A DNA stretch of 64,000 nucleotides. Origin: Muraenolepis orangiensis (lineage: Eukaryota > Chordata > Actinopteri > Gadiformes > Muraenolepididae). This document shows positions 1 through 9,816 of this stretch, in pieces. The stretch is from NCBI GenBank assembly GCA_027704905.1, contig JANIIK010000547.1, positions 1 to 64,000 on the forward strand, in the 5' to 3' direction. Numbering within the stretch: position 1 is the stretch's first letter; each line of letters starts with the position of its first letter. The position numbers were made by a program, and so were the translations under genes. The notes under the pieces were generated by a model. It had not been told where the DNA came from and searched no databases. It was given only the letters and a program-made list of their open reading frames with translations.

Positions 1-80
1 GTATGCCCATTGCTTACCTTTGTAGATTTAATGTTGTATTTTTGCAATGTTCAGTTTTGGTTTGTAAATGATTGCAACAG

Positions 81-1250
81 CATCACCATTGTTCCTCAAT
101 CATCATTGCTTTTTTGTTCATTTCCACAAAGGGACTTCCCGGCTTCTTTCAAGGGGCTCAGGGGTCGAATTGTTTATTCTTTGTTAGTGGTGTTGGACCG
201 GCCATGGCACCGCACTAAAGAGTATATAACCGAATTCAACATGGCACCAAGTAGCTATACCACACCAAACTACGAACTTATGGTAAGTAACAAAGGCCTA
301 CTTCAACAGCAGGGCATACAATTCAATTCAAATTAAACATTGTTTGCCAGTTAATTCAGATTGCATTCTTCTCTCTACATATTGCTCGATCTTGTGTAGG
401 CACCTCTTTCCGGGACTATCAGTAAGACTCTGTGCTGTCTGTGGTGTGCCTCTGGTCCCATTTCAATGAATGTTCGCCTTGCAAGGAAAGCATTTCTCCC
501 CGGTAAGGCAATTCTGAAAACGTTTAGCCTTGTGGCACAAAGATACAAGCCAGCAGTTTGAAAGTCTTTGTAAACGTTGTTCTTAATGCAGGGGAAGACA
601 TCACAATCATGTGTGAGTTCAGCAATGGTTCATCTCGTACAGCCACCCCCAAGGCACGGCTTGTTCAGAAACAGATGTTCTACAGTCAAAGTCGTGGCCA
701 CTCTACGATGCATACCCTAGACTTGGACTCGAAGGCTGGGGATCTTGTGGATCCTCATAGCTCTGATGTTCAAAGTGAGCTCACACTCACGGTGCCATCG
801 GACACGCCATTCACCATCTCCAACTGTGCCATCTTGGAAGTCAGTTATTTAATTGAGGTAAGTGAAAGAGCGGCTGTAATGCATGTTTTATAAAAGAAAG
901 TATGAGCAGCACGCCTGCTGAAATGCAATGGGATTAAATAGGGTAACTAATAACCAAGCAACTGTTCTGTGATGTTTGCAAAACCTCCAACATGTTTCTG
1001 CAAAGATGCTGTTTAAAACTAAGCTTGCAGACTCGTACACCAACACATGCGAATATTATCTTGTACAGTTTGATGTTTGACAAGGAGAGAAAATAGCATG
1101 TTTTGGCTGTCTTTGCTGACTGTTTTCTGTAATTCTATGCCCTCCCAGATGCGTCTTTCCGTGAAGCGGAAAACTGTCCTCACAGTGCTGTGTCCAATTG
1201 TCATCTATAATCCCCCCCAGTACAATGTAGCTTCACCACCACATGTTTGA
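81..1250 (+). CDS. Arrestin domain-containing protein (ARRDC3-like), 3' exons
   Basis: Alpha-arrestins are adaptors that link membrane cargo to NEDD4-type ubiquitin ligases. Four exons are seen: about 81-282, 400-502, 592-857 and 1149-1250, each bounded by AG/GT and with joining phases (0, 1, 0). The first encodes the end of the N-terminal arrestin fold (FPQRDFPASFKG, LDRPW). The second has the KTLCC...GPIS segment typical of ARRDC2/3 paralogues. The third carries the arrestin_C core with GEDITIMCEFSNGSSR. The last ends CPIVIYN and stops at 1248-1250. Upstream exons lie off the window. No PPxY motif is visible in the short tail, so ligase binding may be lost or lie in another isoform. The acceptor of the first exon is the least certain boundary. 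The inverted copy at 37,554-38,719 has a frameshift that this copy lacks. Confidence 0.85.
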
Positions 1251-1329
1251 GTGTTAGTGACACATCTGTTCTTGAAAATGTTTAGTTTTGTCTACTGATG
1301 TTGTCTGATGTTACTTTACTTTACACTTT

Positions 1330-2107
1330 GTTACATTACATTGCAGTCATTTAGCAGATGCTCTTATCCAAAGCGACTAACAGTAGTGTGTTCAACAAAG
1401 GTAGGAGAGAACAACTCTTCACTAAAAGTCAAAAGGGAACTTTCTAATTCCTAACAAGTTCTCCAGGAACTGAACCAGTGCTCAGTTCAAAGTACAATAC
1501 TTTCAGTTTAAGTTAAGTTCAAGTTGGACAATATCTTACTTGCTAACAAGCAAACAATGTATTTAGTAAGACGCTAGTAAAACGTAATAAGAGGACACGC
1601 AAGGTGGAAGGATCTGGGTAGTGTTTCTGGATGAGCACCTGCGCAGCCTTTTCAATGAGAACAGGCCAAATCCTCCTAATGCTGTAGAGAAGGAATCTGC
1701 AGGAGCGGGTCACCGATGCATTGTTTGCCGAGAACGACAGTTGGTCGTCCAGGGTCCCACCCAGATTCCTTGCAGTCCGAGTAGGTGTCACCACAGCATC
1801 ATCAATGGTGACAGCCAGGTCTCGATTGGGACAGCCCTTTGCCGGGAAGAACACTTGCTCAGTCTTGTCCAGGTTGAGTTTTAGGTGGTGCATCGTCATC
1901 CACCCTGTTTCCACTTGCGTGTCCTAGGGGGGGAACGACAAGATACGTTGGGTGTCATCAGCATAGCAGTGGGAGGATAAATCATGGGATTGGATAACGG
2001 AACCAAGGGATGTTGTTTAAAGAGAAGAGTACCCAGGACGGATCCTTGTGGAACCCCAGTAGTCAGTCTGCGTGGTTCTGACACAGACCCTCTCAGTGCC
2101 ACCTGGT
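1330..2107 (-). mobile_element. Non-LTR retrotransposon 3' fragment
   Basis: On the minus strand the fragment encodes pieces of a reverse transcriptase: GVPQGSVLG near 2,040-2,060, a broken YADD region (TAMLMT) and LKLNLDKTEQVFFP with ARNLG downstream. It ends in a tail at 1,331-1,380 containing the common fish motif CATTTAGCAGATGCTCTTAT. The frame is interrupted, so it is a dead 5'-truncated copy. The same fragment sits at 36,707-37,476 in the inverted arm, so it predates the duplication. Confidence 0.8.
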
Positions 2108-3708
2108 AGGAGCGACAGTACTTTTCCTGTTACAATGCAGTTTCACAATTCAATGTGTCCTTCCTTTTGTTACTGCAGCAGTACATAATGTTGACGTCTA
2201 CCTCTCTTTTGATCTCTACCTCTTTGTTATCACTAATTTGTCTTTGGTACTAAATAGTATAAAAGCTAAAGCTCGGCATTAAATATTTCTCAGGGAAAGG
2301 TTTTCCCACTCTTTAAAGGAAGGAATGAAATGGTCAATTAGTTACATCGATCAATCAACTCTAAGTCATCTTTCTGGGAAAATGCCTGACTGAATCCCAG
2401 AGTCCAACATCTGGGATTTCTGTTTCCTGACCAGAATTTAGCTCTCACTGCCGTTACCAGTAATTGTCTACAAGTGCTTTTTAAAAATATTTTGGAGCAC
2501 TCAAGGTACCATTCTGGCTGCTTCCCTTAGGTCAGCGTTAGGTCACCTTCCCTTCTCTACTTTGCCATAACTTTGATGTCCTGGTGTGAAAAGGGCAAAT
2601 AGCTGTGCTGGAATCAACTTGTATGTTTTAATTACGCAAAAACAATTGACAGGCAGAGGGATGATACATTTAGTTAAGCTATGTGAAAAGTCATGCCATT
2701 GGAAATCCCTTGCATTGCACCATTAAAAATTCCAATTAGTTGAAATACACAGCACAGATTTTAAGATTTGACGCAACATAATTATCCTAACAATATTATC
2801 ACACGATTACCTTTATCATTTATAACTAGTTAACCCAAAAACACTTTTGGTTGTACCTTGTGCTTCCTTGAGACCTAAATAGCCTTACATCAACTCAATA
2901 GTCTAGACCATTAGAACCCCTCTGGTTTGTGTTTATTTGATGCGTTGATGTGTGTGCCTACAATGTGACTATCAAAGAACATGAACACTTGTCTCATTGA
3001 AGATGCTTGGTTTAATGTTCCCTGTGTTTCTGTGTGTGATCATGCTGAAATTTGCATGATCTGCTATGTTTTCTATTCAGTGTCCAATATATTTCAGAGG
3101 GGACAGTGATTTTTATGCCACCTTTTGCATTATATATATTAAAGTATCCGTACCTCAAACTATTGAAATTATTCAATACAGCCTAATAGGATGCTATTTG
3201 TAATGTCTTCTGAGTGCATTCTTGCTCTGTTTTGTTTTACAATAAATAGCCCATTAACATCTTGTGGTCCACTTTAAAGGAAACATAATTACAAATGATA
3301 TCCTTGTCTTTATTGTTCAGTGCTGCAGTGAAAGTGGATGTTTACTGTTGTTCATCGTGCTTTTTCCCCATTGTTGCTTTTTCACCAGGTCACCAGGCCA
3401 AAGATTTTGTATTGTGTTTTTAACCTTTGTACTGCCATTTCTGTTTTTATTGAGCGGGCAACAATATATACAGTAAATATATACAGTACAACAATTGGTA
3501 TGGATTTCAATTAAATGTCTTAGATGTGTTGAATGAAAGGAACTAATTAAACATAAAATGTCAATATTACAATTGGAAATAGTTTGTGTTTTATTCCAAC
3601 ATCTGGTCATTTAGCAATGTTATGTATTGCAATCTGTTATTTGAAATATATTGAAACAAGATAAAAGACAATAATGGTTGTAATAATCGTAATTTTCCCA
3701 TTGAAAGC
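2108..3708. other. Non-coding interval after arrestin gene
   Basis: AT-rich sequence with no supported gene. It is mirrored in the right arm (about 33,030-36,700), apart from the insertions there. It contains the empty target sites of the SINE at 36,248 and the hAT at 33,842. Confidence 0.7.
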
Positions 3709-3713
3709 TGAAG

Positions 3714-4086
3714 TGTCACGCAGAGAGGGAGTGGGTTGGACCCCGAACGCAGACGCCGACAAGTGGAGAGTGATACGAACGGCTTTATTTCCAAAATAAA
3801 CAAGCACACACAAAACACAAGGGTGCATGGGGAGGACTACGTGAACGCAGAGTAAGTAACGACCTCACACTGGGGTAAAGGAAAGGCAATGTATATATAG
3901 GTGAGGTGATCAACAAATGACACGGGGGGAAATTGAGTCCAGGTGTGTGTGTGTGTGTGTGTGTGTGGCCAGCACACGTGGCTAGACCACGCCCCCTGCC
4001 AACCAACGTAATTGTTGACAGGAGTGTGTGCGCCACCAGCGCACGTGGCTAGGCCACGCCCCCTGCCAACCACCGTAACCGTGACA
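3714..4086 (-). repeat. 3' LTR of minisatellite LTR element
   Basis: This is the downstream LTR in minus orientation. It matches 6406-6776 almost base for base; the visible length difference lies in the GT microsatellite near 3,942-3,966. It holds an AATAAA signal on minus at 3784-3789 and a TATATATA box near 3,890-3,900. Confidence 0.93.
3784..3789 (-). terminator. AATAAA polyadenylation signal in 3' LTR
   Basis: Hexamer AATAAA on minus inside the 3' LTR, about 70 bases before its outer end, where the R/U5 boundary of an LTR element is expected. The same hexamer is at 6476-6481 in the 5' LTR. Confidence 0.6.
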
Positions 4087-4101
4087 GTACCCCCCCCTCA
4101 A
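4087..4101 (-). promoter_or_regulatory. Polypurine tract
   Basis: Immediately upstream (minus sense) of the 3' LTR is a run of eight G inside TTGAGGGGGGGGTAC. This is the usual place and composition of the plus-strand primer of LTR retrotransposons. The ORF stop lies inside it. Confidence 0.75.
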
Positions 4102-6389
4102 CGGGCGCCTCCTGGCGTCCAACCCGGCTTGAAGGGGTGTTCCCGGTGGCAGTTGAGGGAAAAAAACAGATCCCGACTGTAGCGGCGCGGGGGCCAACCC
4201 CGCCCCTCTGGACCGTCTGCGTCCCAGTCGATGATCCGGGGGGGTGGAGGAGATTTGGTGGGCGGGTGGGGCCCGGGAAGAGAGCCACCCCTTCTGCCCA
4301 GGTCGGTGGGAGTCCTCTCTGGAGGTCTCCTCCGGACCCTCCTCCAGGGGTCTCCTCTAAGGGTCCCCTTCGGGACCTCCTCTGGAGTCTCCTCAGGGGT
4401 CTGCTCTGAACCCCCTCTGTAGTCGACAGCCGGGGACCGCGTGACGTCGTCGGGCGGATACGGCGCGGCGTCAGCAGACGGGGGCTGCGTGACGTCGTCG
4501 GGCGGATCCGGCGCGGCGTCAGCAGACGGGGGCTGCGTGACGTCGTCGGGCGGATCCGGCGCGGCGTCAGCAGACGGGGGCTGCGTGACGTCGTCAGGCG
4601 GGTACGGCGCGGCGTCAGCAGACGGGGGCTGCATGACGTCAGCAGACGGAGGCTGCGTGACATCGTCGGGCGGGTACGGCGCGGCGTCAGCAGACGGGGG
4701 CTGCGTGACGTCGTCGGGCGGGAACGGCGCGGCGTCAGCAGACGGGGGCTGCGTGACGTCGTCGGGCGGATCCGGCGCGGCGTCAGCAGACGGGGGCTGC
4801 GTGACGTCGTCGGGCGGGTACGGCGCGGCGTCAGCAGACGGGGGCTGCGTGAAGTCGTCAGGCGGGTACGGCGCGGCGTCAGCAGACGGGGGCCGCTTGA
4901 CGTCATCAGGCGGGTACGGCGCGGCGTCAGCAGACGGGGACTGCGTAACGTCGTCAGGCGGATCCGGCGCGGCGTCAGCAGACGGGGGCCGCTTGACGTC
5001 CTCAGACGGGTGCGGAGCGACGTCCTCAGTCGGGTGCGGAGCGACGTCGTCAGCTGGGTGCGGAGCGACGTCCTCCGGCGAATGCGGAGCGACGTCCTCA
5101 AGCGGGTGCGGAGCGACGTCCTCAGGCGGGTGCGGAGCGACGTCCTCAGGCGGGTGCGGAGCGACGTCCTCAGGCGGGTGCGGAGCGACGTCCTCAGGCG
5201 GGTGCGGAGCGACGTCCTCAGGCGGGTGCGGAGCGACGTCCTCAGGCGGGTGCGGAGCGACGTCCTCAGGCAAATGCGGAGCGACGTCCTCAGGCAAATG
5301 CGGAGCGACGTCCTCAGGCAAATGCGGAGCGACGTCCTCAGTCGGGTGCGGAGCGACGTCCACAGCTGGGTGCGGAGCGACGTCCTCCGGCGGATGCGGA
5401 GCGACGTCCTCCGGCGGGTGCGGAGCGACGTCCTCAAGCGGGTGCGGAGCGACGTCGTCAGCCGGGTGCGGAGCGACGTCGTCAGCCGGGTGCGGAGCGA
5501 CGTCGTCAGCCGGGTGCGGAGCGGCGTCGTCAGCCGGGTGCGGAGCGGCGTCGTCAGCCGGGTGCGGAGCGACGTCGTCAGCCGGGTGCGGAGCGACGTC
5601 GTCAGCCGGGTGCGGAGCGGCGTCGTCAGCCGGGTGCGGAGCGGCGTCGTCAGCCGGGTGCGGAGCGGCGTCGTCAGCCGGGTGCGGAGCGACGTCGTCA
5701 GCCGGGTGCGGAGCGGCGTCGTCAGCCGGGTGCGGAGCGACGTCGTCAGCCGGGTGCGGAGCGACGTCGTCAGCCGGGTGCGGAGCGACGTCGTCAGCCG
5801 GGTGCGGAGCGGCGCCGTCAGCCGGGTGCGGAGCGGCGCCGTCAGCCGGGTGCGGAGCGACGTCGTCAGCCGGGTGCGGAGCGACGTCGTCCGCCGGGTG
5901 CGGAGCGGCGCCGTCAGCCGGGTGCGGAGCGGCGCCGTCAGCCGGGTGCGGAGCGGCGTCGTCAGCCGGGTGCGGAGCGGCGCCGTCAGCCGGGTGCGGA
6001 GCGACGTCGTCAGCCGGGTGCGGAGCGATCAGACGGGGGAGAAGCGTGACGTCAGAGGTCCTTCCGATGAGGGAAGCAATGAAGGCTGCCATGTTCCCGC
6101 ACTGGACCAACGTCGTCTGCATTTTCCGACCCGCCTGTCCGTGACTGGCGATCAGGGACTCAACAACGAGCTGACACTGGTCACGGACAGCGGGGCCCAT
6201 GTTGGCCAACCGGGCCTCCCACGCTTCCTCCTGCTCCCGCAGCGCCTGGATCTGTGCTCTGAACCCGACCATCTGAGCATCGAGCCCGCGCTTCGCACGC
6301 TCGAGAAGGCCGGGGTCCAGGCAAGCATCCCGGTCGTCCCGCATCACCCGGCATATTTGGCGCCACTCGTCGAGGTCGCCGGGGTCCAT
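4098..6389 (-). CDS. Repeat-rich protein of LTR element (763 aa)
   Basis: The start codon is 16 nt after the 5' LTR and the stop 11 nt before the 3' LTR, so the frame fills the internal region. Residues 1-116 are a unique acidic/helical segment starting MDPGDLDEW, with a likely coiled coil (RAQIQALREQEEAWEARL). Fish Gypsy Gag proteins often start with MDP, but I see no zinc knuckle and no named Gag domain. Residues about 117-465 are 8-residue repeats APHPADDV. About 466-650 are 16-residue units SADAAPYPPDDVTQPP, themselves two diverged 8-mers. The C-terminal ~110 residues are basic and proline-rich. No stop codon interrupts it. Function is unknown; a Gag-like structural role is a guess. Confidence 0.7.
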   Translation of the reverse strand: MDPGDLDEWRQICRVMRDDRDACLDPGLLERAKRGLDAQMVGFRAQIQALREQEEAWEARLANMGPAVRDQCQLVVESLIASHGQAGRKMQTTLVQCGNMAAFIASLIGRTSDVTLLPRLIAPHPADDVAPHPADGAAPHPADDAAPHPADGAAPHPADGAAPHPADDVAPHPADDVAPHPADGAAPHPADGAAPHPADDVAPHPADDVAPHPADDVAPHPADDAAPHPADDVAPHPADDAAPHPADDAAPHPADDAAPHPADDVAPHPADDVAPHPADDAAPHPADDAAPHPADDVAPHPADDVAPHPADDVAPHPLEDVAPHPPEDVAPHPPEDVAPHPAVDVAPHPTEDVAPHLPEDVAPHLPEDVAPHLPEDVAPHPPEDVAPHPPEDVAPHPPEDVAPHPPEDVAPHPPEDVAPHPPEDVAPHPLEDVAPHSPEDVAPHPADDVAPHPTEDVAPHPSEDVKRPPSADAAPDPPDDVTQSPSADAAPYPPDDVKRPPSADAAPYPPDDFTQPPSADAAPYPPDDVTQPPSADAAPDPPDDVTQPPSADAAPFPPDDVTQPPSADAAPYPPDDVTQPPSADVMQPPSADAAPYPPDDVTQPPSADAAPDPPDDVTQPPSADAAPDPPDDVTQPPSADAAPYPPDDVTRSPAVDYRGGSEQTPEETPEEVPKGTLRGDPWRRVRRRPPERTPTDLGRRGGSLPGPHPPTKSPPPPRIIDWDADGPEGRGWPPRRYSRDLFFSLNCHREHPFKPGWTPGGAR
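4441..4995. repeat. 48-bp coding minisatellite
   Basis: About 11-12 tandem units of 48 bp (by length), each with GCGGCGTCAGCAGACGGG and CGTGACGTCGTC on plus. On minus each gives a 16-residue unit. One unit near 4,630-4,645 is short. The units are diverged pairs of the 24-bp repeat next door. Confidence 0.93.
4996..6030. repeat. 24-bp coding minisatellite
   Basis: About 43 tandem units of 24 bp by length (core GTGCGGAGCGACGTC). Because 24 is a multiple of three and the unit lacks stops in several frames, long frames are open on both strands. Variants form blocks: a CCTCAGGCGG block near 5,110-5,270, a CAAATG block at 5,270-5,335 and a GTCAGCCGG block from 5,455 to 6,020. This points to local unit amplification. 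Confidence 0.95.
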
Positions 6390-6405
6390 AGTGGTGAGGT
6401 CGTTC

Positions 6406-6776
6406 TGTCACGCAGAGAGGGAGTGGGTTGGACCCCGAACGCAGACGCCGACAAGTGGAGAGTGATACGAACGGCTTTATTTCCAAAATAAACAAGCACA
6501 CACAAAACACAAGGGTGCATGGGGAGGACTACGTGAACGCAGAGTAAGTAACGACCTCACACTGGGGTAAAGGAAAGGCAACGTATATATAGGTGAGGTG
6601 ATCAACAAATGACACGGGGGGAAATTGAGTCCAGGTGTGTGTGTGTGTGTGTGTGTGGCCAGCGCACGTGGCTAGACCACGCCCCCTGCCAACCAACGTA
6701 ATTGTTGACAGGAGTGTGTGCGCCACCAGCGCACGTGGCTAGGCCACGCCCCCTGCCAACCACCGTAACCGTGACA
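6406..6776 (-). repeat. 5' LTR of minisatellite LTR element
   Basis: Upstream LTR in minus orientation, 371 bp, with TGT...ACA ends. The downstream leader GAACGACCTCACCACT, directly after the LTR, is where a primer-binding site should be. I could not match it to a tRNA end. Confidence 0.93.
6584..6592 (-). promoter_or_regulatory. TATA box in 5' LTR
   Basis: A TATATATA stretch about 108 bp upstream of the AATAAA at 6476-6481, in the order expected for U3 then R in a minus-strand LTR. Confidence 0.55.
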
Positions 6777-6781
6777 TGAAG

Positions 6782-7625
6782 ACCAATAATATTTATTGAT
6801 CATATATTGAACCAAATGTAGTGTGTCACCATATGGCCTATATGTTGCATCCTGTAGGTGGAAGCACAGTTTAAAATATCTATTGGTTCCACTGTTTGTT
6901 ATCTATTTAAACGGTATTATCTATCTACACAGATAATAATCCTCAAATCGATTGTGCAAGGAGCTCTTTGGCACTGTGAACACTATCAGCTGCATGGAGT
7001 TAAGCCTCACCACTGTGCCTTGTCAATGTTTTCTCCTATTCTCTCCTTCAGTGTTCTGTCAACATGATGGTTTTACTTCAGTGATTTCAAATGAGCCTCA
7101 TTAAGGAGCAGCCGGGAGTTATGTGGCTCAGGGATAAATTGGCAACATTTGAACAGGTTGTAATGTAACGTACAACATGAGACCTTCCCCGACTCAGTGT
7201 GTTGTACTTTAGCCACATTGAGACGCTTGTCTGAGAATAGTCCCGTCTAACGCCAGAGGAAATGGTTCTAGCCTGTAACGTGTAAACTAGCCATTTTGGC
7301 GAGAAACATACTAAAATCGGTGTGTATTCGGATAGGCCTACTTGGCTTCTGCACACACCTGCACACATCGGGCTAGGGCGATATGTATAAAGCGGAAACG
7401 GAAGGAGACGGAAAAAGAAGAAGTCGGTGTTAGCCATGTTTGTTACCGTCTATGATACCATTTTCCTATGGCCTGGGGGGTCAATGGTCAGCATGGGATT
7501 AATAATTGATGAAAAAAGGGGAGTGTCTGGACACACCTTACATGACATTGTATCTATCAGCCCCTTGCTCACTCCTTTGCTAGTCTTTGCTTTCCCACCG
7601 TCACTTAGCATTTGGTAGCTAGGCC
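6782..7625. other. Upstream region of arrestin exon 1
   Basis: No gene is supported. The interval is mirrored at 32,218-33,015. A TATA-like TGTATAAAG near 7,384 could serve a promoter for the exon at 7,626, but nothing else supports it. Confidence 0.4.
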
Positions 7626-7887
7626 ATGGAAGACACCGTAAAGGCTTTCTCGGTGGTGTACAATCCCATTAATAAAGACAACACATTTACTGGAGGTGAT
7701 TACATATCAGGGAGTGTCACATTAGAACTGGCAAAAGACTGTAAGATCAAGTCTCTCTATGTGCAGATCAAGGGGAAGGCAAAAGTCAGATGGACCGAAA
7801 ACTATGGAAGGACGGTTGTCGTTTACTCTGATAAACAGAAGTTCTTTCGCATTAAGCAATCTGTCATTCAGGAGTTCAAAGGACAGG
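7626..7887 (+). CDS. Isolated first exon of ARRDC3-like gene
   Basis: Starts at ATG (MEDTVKAFSVVYNP) and encodes about 87 residues of an arrestin_N domain (NTFTGGDYISGSVTLELAKD, VRWTE) before a good donor (GGTAAGT at 7887-7892). It matches the usual first exon of fish arrestin-domain-containing proteins. No following arrestin exon is found before the KLHL10 copy, which begins on minus at 9,552. It is either a stranded exon of a truncated tandem copy or has a very long intron; truncation is more likely. The mirror copy at 31,956-32,217 is also open, with an Arg-to-His change near the end. Confidence 0.8.
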
Positions 7888-8640
7888 GTAAGTGCTGTTC
7901 ACAACATTCATCTCATTCATAGCAAATTGGGCATTGTGTATGGCCACTGCTGTAATCTGTCATTCATATATTTGCATAATATCAATAATATTGAATTCTT
8001 ATTTCAGCTTCATGGGGCTGTCCCAATTTAGACATTATCAAAATGACACATCTTACAGGAGTGAGGGTGCGTTTGTTAATTTCAGTTAGATTCTAAGGCT
8101 GATCACCTTAGCTGTTGTTTGTGTTTAAATCTAAACGGTTATGTGGCCCTCTTTCCTTGCTGCCGGTATTGGAACCATTGGACCTTTGGTTGCCGTACAA
8201 CAAACACATTATTTTGAAATGTGTTTAGTTTGTATAGACAATTAAAAAAATAAAAGGTTTTGTGTCTTTTTTTTAATAGCCTTTTTGGCATAATATACAT
8301 GTTAAAAACTCAATAAACAAACTTCATTGTCTTTACTCATTTTATAAAAACATTTTTTAATTATATTATAGCGCCGACTCACCAAAACCTCGATAATCAG
8401 AACCTTTCACATAGTGTGAGATTGTTTAGATTGAGATTAATACAAATACAAGTACTCAAGTGTAAAGAAAGACATCAGAAAAATGTTTTCACACAGCATA
8501 TTGCTACACCAGCATCAAGAACGCAAAGGAAAATCTATCAAAAATAGAGTTCTTTAATATACATGGATGGATGGATATATATAAGAGAAACATAATAAAA
8601 GATTAAAGTTCTCATAAGCCACCAAGTTTTAAAATCGATA

Positions 8641-8880
8641 ATGCACTATCCCATGCACTTTCCCTCAAGCACTTTAAACACGCAATGTTGTGGTCCTTGA
8701 GGAGAGTCTGGACCTCCTTTGTCATCCAGGCCTTCTGGTTGGGGTGAACCCGGATACCTTTGTCCACGGTGACATTGTCGACACAATAGCTGATGTAGGA
8801 GGATACAAATGATGTGTAGGCCTACTCCTCCAGGTCCTGATTTACAAAAATGTCCCAATTTGTCCTTCCTTTCTAAGCAA
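8641..8880 (-). mobile_element. Non-LTR retrotransposon remnant
   Basis: On minus it reads SYISYCVDNVTVDKRIRV then KAWMTKEVQTLLKDHN, the linker between endonuclease and reverse transcriptase in L2/Rex1-like LINEs. The mirror at ~28,780-28,998 is interrupted by the BEL element. Confidence 0.7.
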
Positions 8881-9675
8881 TCCTGCAGCTGCTAGGAAGC
8901 TCCTTCAGGCCGTGTCTTTTTTTATGAGAACTTACTGTGATGTATGATGAAATGCCCTGTGATAATGCTGCGAATCAATTTCCCCACAGGGACAAATACA
9001 AGTCTCTCTCTCTCCCTCTCTATATATATATAATATTATTATACAATTCAATTTAAATTAAATGAAAATAATCAAAGTGCACACAAGGAAGTGCATATTA
9101 GTATTAGTAGCATCGGGTTAGCGTTGTATAATCGTAGTAATGTGTTGTATGTGATGTCAAATAAATAAGAAAGGATCAAAAATACATCAATGAACTTGAA
9201 TAAAAGTATTTAAATTGTAACATCCGTCCTGGTGTGTCTCCAGGGGTGGGCGTGGGAAGGCGTACTAGGTCAGGTCGGCCAGTCCCGAGACCACGCAGCA
9301 GCTGAGCTCGCTGCGGGACACGGTCATGTCGCGCACGCTGCTCCACCGCTCCGCCTCGTCATCGTAGCGCTCGGCGTTGAAGGTGGCGCTCAGGCCGTCG
9401 TGGCCGCCCACCACGTACAGCAGCTCGCCCAGCACCGCCAGGCCGAAGTTACCGCGTGCGCTGATCATGCTGGGCACCGGGCGCCACGCTCCGGTCGCCG
9501 GGCTGTACGCCTCCGCGCTGCTCAGGCGGCTCTCCCCGTCGAAGCCGCCCACCTTCAGACAGCAGCGATAGCGTCAAAGTCTGGTTTATAGACCTCCCCG
9601 TAAGAAGGTGCGTGTGCTCGATTGGCTCAACGTGTAGGCTACCAGGTGATCAACAGTGGCCGTTTTGTATTGTGT

Positions 9676-9681
<6 letters not shown>

Positions 9682-9711
<30 letters not shown>
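9682..9711. repeat. CA microsatellite
   Basis: Uninterrupted CA run in the KLHL10 intron 4. The same site is a GT run of about 118 bp in the right arm (27,860-27,977) and a short run at 43,907-43,938 in copy C, so its length differs strongly between copies. Confidence 0.95.
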
Positions 9712-9713
<2 letters not shown>

Positions 9714-9816
9714 TCCACCTGAAAGACAGAGAGACAATTCTCGCTCTGCCCAAATAGATTCAAGATTCAAGATCGTTTTCATTTGCCATGTGTGACAAGT
9801 ACAATAGCATGCTTAC

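Larger units (their letters stand above)
3714..6776 (-). mobile_element. Non-autonomous LTR retrotransposon with minisatellite ORF
   Basis: Two near-identical direct LTRs (3714-4086 and 6406-6776) start TGTCACG and end GTGACA on the plus strand and are flanked by the 5-bp target duplication TGAAG (3709-3713 and 6777-6781). The right arm has the empty site with one TGAAG near 33,015. Read on minus, the order is 5' LTR, a 16-nt leader, one 763-codon frame, a G-rich polypurine tract and the 3' LTR. No protease, reverse transcriptase or integrase is present, so it must be mobilised in trans. Its termini resemble the solo LTR at 9,817-10,482, suggesting a Gypsy-type partner family. This is inference from LTR similarity. 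Confidence 0.93.

Noticed and set aside
1019..1204. 61-codon antisense frame, mirrored at 37,600-37,785
   Set aside because: It overlaps the arrestin terminal exon in reverse; the sense exon joins the previous one in phase.
4441..6030. CRISPR-like regular repeats
   Set aside because: The repeats are contiguous without unique spacers and encode protein; the context is a eukaryotic LTR element.
4441..6491. Long plus-strand frames (567 and 493 codons) and a second minus frame (462 codons) over the minisatellite
   Set aside because: They exist only because the 24-bp unit has no stops in several frames. Their ends do not fit the LTR structure, while the 763-codon minus frame fits exactly between the LTRs.
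7087..7437. 116-codon frame on minus upstream of arrestin exon 1, also open in the mirror at 32,356-32,706
   Set aside because: Conservation is explained by the duplication itself; no known domain, no splice context.
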